Assembly: GCA_905221615.1 (NCBI GenBank)
Contig: CAJNDT010004668.1
Span: 1-64,000, forward strand
Source: Symbiodinium sp. CCMP2592
Taxonomy: Eukaryota > Sar > Dinophyceae > Suessiales > Symbiodiniaceae
Length of the DNA stretch: 64,000 nucleotides
Direction: 5' to 3'
Shown here: in pieces, positions 59,565-64,000 of the stretch
Layout of the letters: every line of letters starts with the position of its first letter
Position numbering within the stretch: the stretch's first letter is position 1
The notes under the pieces: generated by a model
What the model was told of the DNA's origin: nothing
What the model saw: the letters and a program-made list of their open reading frames with translations, nothing else
Databases searched by the model: none
Made by a program: the position numbers and the translations under genes

Positions 59565-60015
59565 TTAGACTAGGCGCGAGAAGGTCAATGTGGTCGGAGG
59601 GAACGTTCGTGGCAACAAGCCATCTTCCTTGGCTTGCGAACGGTGTTGTATGCCCTTCTGGAGTTCTGGGGATTTCTGCAGAGCCTCCCTCCAGTTCGGG
59701 TCCATGTCACCCCATTCAATGGGCTCCGGGTCTGTGTCAGGAGCGCTTCCCTTAAAGGTGCTTGCTAAACTCGTGATGCCTGACATTCCGGAGGCCCCTG
59801 CCGGCTGCATCTGGGCCTGGAGGTTGGAGACCAACGCATCATAAAGAGAGCTGGAAATGGTGCGGGGCTTTTACGGGAATTCCAGGAGCGGGCATTACCG
59901 ATTGGGCGGGAGCAGTCTGCGGCGGAATAGGAGTAGGCGTCTCTGCTGTTTCCGGCGCCGCTGGCTGCGCCTCCGTCTGCTCAGCTGCCATGGCGGCTGC
60001 GGGATCTGTGGCCAT
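59565..60015 (-). pseudogene. Alanine/proline/glutamate-rich protein fragment, one frameshift
   Basis: ATG at 60015 (MATDPAAAMAAEQTEAQ), an A/P/T/E-rich leader, then a shift near 59845. In the next frame, SSLYDALVSNLQAQM, a serine/glycine stretch and EPIEWGDMDPNWREALQ continue to a stop at 59565. Both halves read smoothly into one another, so this looks like a real coding remnant, perhaps the start of a Gag or a host exon. The family is not recognised. Confidence 0.35.
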
Positions 60016-60125
60016 GTTCCGAGGTTTCACCGAGGTCTGAAGGAAAATGAACCAATCGACACGAAAATTAGGCACAGGCAGGGAAAGCAACCTAGTGTCT
60101 GGCGACAGGGCTGCTGCGTTTCACT

Positions 60126-60694
60126 TTGAGCCTCCGACTTCTTTATGATGATCCAAATGCATTCCGGCTACCTGCTTCAGAATGGCCACGCTTGCCTCGA
60201 GCCCAGGTGCACTGCTCACGATTCGAGCTTCTTCGCTTGGCTGCCAAATGGGATCAGCACAAGGCCCTTCGACTTGTGCTGTGCAAAGACGTCGCCTTTC
60301 ATGAAACGGTGGGCTGCTTTGGGGTGACTACAGATTCCGAGTTTGATAGATTCATCCTCAACCCGACTGTGGCTAACTCTCGGACCCAGGGTCTTCGTCG
60401 GTTTGCCAACTTGCTTGCACGGGATCCTTGTTTGCGCTGGGCCATCTGCCGTCTCAAAACCATCTGATGCGCTTCAGCTGTGACGATCTTTCATTCAGGA
60501 TGTCTTATGAACGATCGAAACGCAACTGTTTGGGTGTTGCTTTTAGCCCTTGGAAGCTCAAACATTTCAGTGTCTTTAACTTTTCGGAACACAATTGTCC
60601 TTGTTACTTGGCCTTGGGGACTTTAGCCATGGGCGATCTTCATGCTGTAGAGTTTGCGCAACAAAGTTACCACATGTACTTAGTTCGCTCGTAA
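60126..60694 (+). pseudogene. DIRS-like reverse transcriptase fragment
   Basis: First frame (to about 60440): AFRLPASEWPRLPRAQVHCS, a basic helix and FDRFILNPTVANSRTQG, the fingers region. The frame shifts near 60450. The second frame shows RFSCDDLS (palm motif A) and LALGTLAMGDLHAVEFAQQ (motif B). The expected YVDD-type motif C is absent: between about 60694 and 60750 the sequence jumps to the next conserved block, implying a deletion of the active-site segment. This piece cannot encode a working RT. Confidence 0.65.
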
Positions 60695-60749
60695 GCGGTA
60701 CGCGGCTGGAACACCGTACCAAAGCTTCGCTACGGGACACTGAGATTTT

Positions 60750-62546
60750 TTGAACGCCGAGGTTGCATATCCCAAAGTTGGCTTGGTGCAGCATCCTCGA
60801 AAAAGGCAGCGAAACGTTACTACTGGCATTTTCCTTGGAGCTGAAGCGAGTGCGCCTCGGCATCGTGTCGGTGTGTTGATGCGAATCACTTGCGCCGCAG
60901 CCCGGAAAGGCTGCTGCTCGGCCGACCTGCTGTCATCACTGCTGGGACTTTGGATCCACATCTTAATGTTGCGGCGGCCGGTGCTAGCTGTGCTCGAGAG
61001 TGTTTTCGCTGATGCTCGGAAGCTCCCTCGAACCGCTATCTTTCAGCTGCAGCGGGCCTCGATCAATGAACTGTTCAGCCTTTGCGCCCTGGCTCCTTTC
61101 ATCCAGTTCGACCTGCGAGTTGATTACCCTGGCCTGCTTTTCTGCATGGATGCTTCGCCTTCTGTGCGCGGCTCGCCTCCCGTGCGCCACGATCAAAGAA
61201 CTTTGGCGTTTTTCGGAACAGAAAGGCGTTTACACAAAGCTTTTGAAGCCTCCCCGGAGCACTTCTTGCTGCCAACGGTCTGGTTGAAGACGCTGGCAAC
61301 GACTTCGCGGCCAATGTCGGTGAAGCTACTGTCTCAGGTCTGTCGTTCGGCTCGGCGCCCCTCCCGCTCCAGCGTCCTTTGTCTTCAGGCGGTGGCTTTC
61401 TCCACTTGTTCGGGAATGACCCTAGCTGCTGCGGGTTTGCCCTCGCTTTGCTTGGCGGATCTTGGTTTTCCGACCGTCCCGCAGTTTTCTGACTTGGCCT
61501 CGGATTCGACTTTCCACCAACTGCGGAACCTGCTCACTGGCGGAGCGGTTCGTGATCTTCATGTTGCGGCGCCGGCTCTGTCTTTTCTGCAACGGGGCCG
61601 CTTTCCACTTCGTTCTCCAGACGCCCCGGCGTCATCTTCGAGCTCGCCTGCGGAGCTTCACCTTCATGACCGTCTCGCTCGGAGGCTGTGCTTTCTTCTG
61701 TGCATCGCCGCCTCCTCCGGAGTGTTCGTGAGTGTGTCTCAACCTGCTTCGAGCGTCATGTTCCGCCTTCACTGTTTTCGAGGGTTCATGCACTGGGCGG
61801 TGGGCGGCTTACTGGCTCGAGTGTGCTGTTGCAACTTCGGAGCGCCTTTCAAACGACCACTTGTGTTTCTGCACAACAAACCCTGGCTCCTTAACTTGGG
61901 CGAAGGGCTTGATGTCTGTTGGTGTCCGTCGGACACCCAGCACTTCCCTCTTGCAGGTACTTTCTCCGCAGTTTCAGCCGCAGCGTTCGAGGACTCCTGT
62001 TCCCCTTCAGCCGAAGCCGTCTTTGGACGTAGCCTCGGGTTGGCGAATCTGTCGCCTCGCCTCTTACTGTGCGAGAGTGCCTTCTGTGCTTGCCTCACGG
62101 GTCGCTTCGGGAAGCGCTCTTGTAATCGTGGGTCTCGTTCCCCCTGTTCCGGCTTCTGCTTCAGCCCGAGCCCTTAACGCCCTAGGGTCACGAATATCCG
62201 GAGTGGATCGGTGAGCTTGCTGACTGTTTGGAGTTCGTTGAGTTGTTGCGGTACCACTTTGCCGAGTCTGGGCACATAATGTTCTTGCGTGTCGCGCTAT
62301 GTCGCGCTTACAAGACCTGGGTCAAGTGGTGTGCGCGCCGGTACCCCCGCAGTCGCCTACTGGGGTTAATTGACAGTCGGGTTCTCCTTGGTGCTGCTGC
62401 GAAAGGGCGTTCTGCGAGCGGCGCGATCTGTCGCGTGCTGCGTTCCACAGTTCCCTACTTGTTGGGTTCTGCGCTTTACCCTGGCGGCCTTCACGTGTAC
62501 TCGGCTCAGAATGAATAGGGCTGACGGTCCTTCGCGTGGTGCGAGT
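60750..62546 (+). pseudogene. DIRS-like RNase H interrupted by a methyltransferase-like domain
   Basis: From 60750: NAEVAYPKVGLVQHPRKRQ and LLGLWIHILMLRRP (RT connection), then FCMDASP (about 61140), the first RNase H Asp block, and ELWRFSEQKGVYTKLLKPP in a shifted frame. From about 61350 to 61800 there is a decayed domain with a FSTCSGMTLAAAGL motif I-like start, DLHVAAPALSF where PPC is expected, SPDAPAS, and VSQPASSVMF, like the E(N/Q)P motif VI of the copia methyltransferase domains. Then at 62361-62546 come GLIDSRVLLGAAAKGRSASG and ADGPSRG, which look like the second Asp block and the end of RNase H. Frame changes occur near 61200, 61300, 62200 and 62510. Confidence 0.5.
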
Positions 62547-62687
62547 TCGCTTGCTCCAACCAAAGCTTGGCCTGCGTGGTTGACTGCCTTGGCTTCGGGT
62601 GACACTCGACCGTTTGACCTCGTTTGCGCTTCGGCGGCTGTGCCTCGCCGTCTGGGTCGCTGGGTGCGTTTGTTGCTCCTGCTTGCG

Positions 62688-62714
62688 GGTGACGTTGAAC
62701 GAAACCCTGGGCCT
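62688..62714 (+). other. 2A ribosome-skipping motif (GDVERNPGP)
   Basis: The codons read GDVERNPGP, preceded by a leucine-rich stretch (RLLLLLAGDV). This fits the 2A consensus D(V/I)ExNPGP, where the ribosome skips the Gly-Pro bond. It lies between the RNase H end and the recombinase, in frame with both, so it would release the recombinase as a separate protein beginning with Pro. Confidence 0.8.
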
Positions 62715-63650
62715 CGTCATCATGGCGGTCCTCGTGGGAGTCTCGACTTACAGTCCGGTTTTGCAGCCTCCACCCGCAACAAGATGACCAAGGCCCTGAG
62801 TGCTGTCACTATGTGGCTCCTGAGCGAGTTTGGCCTCAACCTTGAAGCCGTTACCACTTCAGCTTTCACCGCGGCGCTCGCCTTGCGTGCCTTCGGCCTG
62901 CACCTCTACTCAGGTGGCTACCCTCGCTACTTGCTTGTGTATGCCATCACGTCTATTCAAGACCTCTACCCGTCGCATCTGTCTCCAGCCTGGCAGATTG
63001 ACCGAAAGTGGCAGATAGCTGAACCCGGGGAATGCAGACCCGTCATCTCTCAGCCTATCCTTCAGGCGGCTGTCGCTCTAGCGATATGCTGTGGGTGGTA
63101 CGACTGGGCTGCGATCACCGCCGTCGGCTTTGTTTGCATGCTCCATCCTTCGGAGATGATACCTCTGCTCCGACAGGACCTCGTTTTTCCAAGCGATGCT
63201 TTGTCTCCTGACCCCGTTGCTTATGTGCACATTTGCAACCCTTAGACGCAAAGGCTTGCGCGGAGGCAGCACGCTCGCCTGGAAGACCCTACCGTTCTTG
63301 CACTGCTCCAGGCCCTTTACTTCGAACTCCCTTTGCGGCACGCCTTCTTCGAGGTTCCATGAATGTCTACCGACGACAATGGAACGCTGTGATGGCCCGT
63401 TTGGGCGTACCTCACCAGTTGTGCCAGTGCGGCGCAACGCCTGGAGTCTTGAGGGGATCCGGGGCCACCTTTTTTACTTTGAAACAGAGGACCTTCCTCT
63501 CGTGGCCTGGCGTGGCAGATGGAGCAAAACCAAGACGGTTGAATTTTACCTCCAGGAGGTGGCGGCCCAGCTTCTCTTGCATCGGCTGGCCCCTTGGTCG
63601 CGAGAGCGCATTCGAACCCTCGCGTCCTTCTCGCGATACCTGATCAATCA
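62715..63650 (+). pseudogene. Tyrosine recombinase of the DIRS-like element
   Basis: A helical N-terminal SAM-like region (MTKALSAVTMWLLSEFGLN) leads to the catalytic core: GFVCMLHPSEMIPLLRQDL (about 63125), ARRQHARLEDP after a TAG at 63243-63245, LRGSGATFF (about 63452) in one frame, and AWRGRWSK (about 63505) and FYLQEV with the likely nucleophile Tyr (about 63544) in another. These correspond to the R, K/H, xxR, W and Y positions of the family. The first position reads His (LHPSE) where Arg is common. At least one stop and two shifts break the frame. The intact form would catalyse integration of a circular DNA copy. Confidence 0.65.
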
Positions 63651-63893
63651 AGTGATCGCGTCTTGTGGCTCTAGCCAAGTTAGAGATGGAATCTGCTGCA
63701 GCACTGCATCCGGCGGTTCGCTTCGACGGCCTTCAGGCGACCCCTTCCCTTCCTTAAGCCCCTAGGGTTTAGCCCTCGGTTCTTCTTTACGTTAGGGGTT
63801 CCTTCCGGTAGGCTGTGTCGCGGCGCCCTGGCCTGCAGGTTCACCTCACGAAACAAAGCTTCGTCCGGGACTCTTCGTGGCAGCAAGCGAAAA

Positions 63894-63921
63894 GGGGATG
63901 TCAAGTAGGGGATGTCAAGTA
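63894..63921 (+). repeat. Perfect 14-bp tandem pair GGGGATGTCAAGTA
   Basis: Two identical 14-bp units followed by atcccatgtc, partly complementary to the unit. It lies beyond the recombinase and could be near the element's terminus, though no matching copy is seen upstream. Confidence 0.7.
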
Positions 63922-64000
63922 TCCCATGTCAGCCGTGCAATCGCGACTCTCCCGCAAGATTCCTTTCTCGCCCACCCGCCTCTCCCAGGATCTTGCTGCG

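Larger units (their letters stand above)
60126..63700 (+). mobile_element. DIRS-like (tyrosine-recombinase) retrotransposon, decayed
   Basis: The order RT - RNase H - methyltransferase-like - (RNase H continuation) - 2A - tyrosine recombinase matches the DIRS plan, in which integration uses a recombinase rather than an integrase. Multiple frameshifts and at least one internal deletion mark it as a fossil. No terminal repeats are recognised. Confidence 0.7.

Noticed and set aside
1..64000. Bacterial or viral origin, CRISPR, tRNA or rRNA genes
   Set aside because: No operon-like packing, direct-repeat/spacer array, cloverleaf or rRNA core sequence was seen. The content is eukaryotic retroelements with dinoflagellate leader relics.

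Overview
The window looks like nuclear DNA of a dinoflagellate, probably a Suessiales/Symbiodiniaceae-type genome, although the sequence does not fix the genus. The main evidence is repeated copies of the 3' part of the dinoflagellate trans-splicing leader (CCATTTTGGCTCAAG), in places stacked in tandem, at the 5' ends of repetitive units. The rest is almost entirely retrotransposons of four kinds: Ty1/copia, APE-type LINE, LINE-derived non-autonomous units and a tyrosine-recombinase (DIRS-like) element. I see no ordinary host gene, tRNA, rRNA or CRISPR that I can support.

Layout. 1-5750 (+): remnant of a copia element (copia-A) with integrase, RT, a frameshifted RNase H and a C-terminal DNA-methyltransferase-like domain. 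5751-15225 (+): LINE-A, with ORF1 and a once-frameshifted ORF2. 15226-22269 (+): LINE-B, with both ORFs open. 22270-31267: four head-to-tail 2.24-2.26 kb units that share leader and tail sequence with LINE-B but lack ORF1 and ORF2. 31268-41241: LINE-C, broken by two adjacent in-place inversions that also cut a neighbouring gene. 41242-44705 (-) and 33648-36885 (+): the two pieces of that gene, a very large accessory protein with KptA/Tpt1-like, zinc, EEP-nuclease, transmembrane and Ada-like zinc segments. 44930-52816 (-): intact 2628-aa copia-B Gag-Pol with a methyltransferase-like domain between integrase and RT. 53193-56568: degenerate LINE-unit sequence. 56569-60125: mostly unassignable. 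60126-63700 (+): decayed DIRS-like element (RT, RNase H, methyltransferase-like domain, a 2A ribosome-skipping motif, tyrosine recombinase).

Themes that link the elements. (1) All three LINEs have ORF1 and ORF2 in one reading frame separated by a single TAG, and two of them lack a nearby ATG for ORF2, which suggests stop-codon readthrough. (2) Methyltransferase-like domains occur in three independent retroelement polyproteins. (3) Every LINE or LINE-unit boundary carries GAAAATCCC next to a spliced-leader relic, so the elements stack head to tail. (4) Re-inverting two segments restores the LINE-C reading frames and the accessory gene, including its split EEP nuclease, which makes the rearrangement (or assembly error) very likely. 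The accessory gene lies directly downstream of copia-B on the same strand and has similar composition, so it may be an extra cistron of that element.
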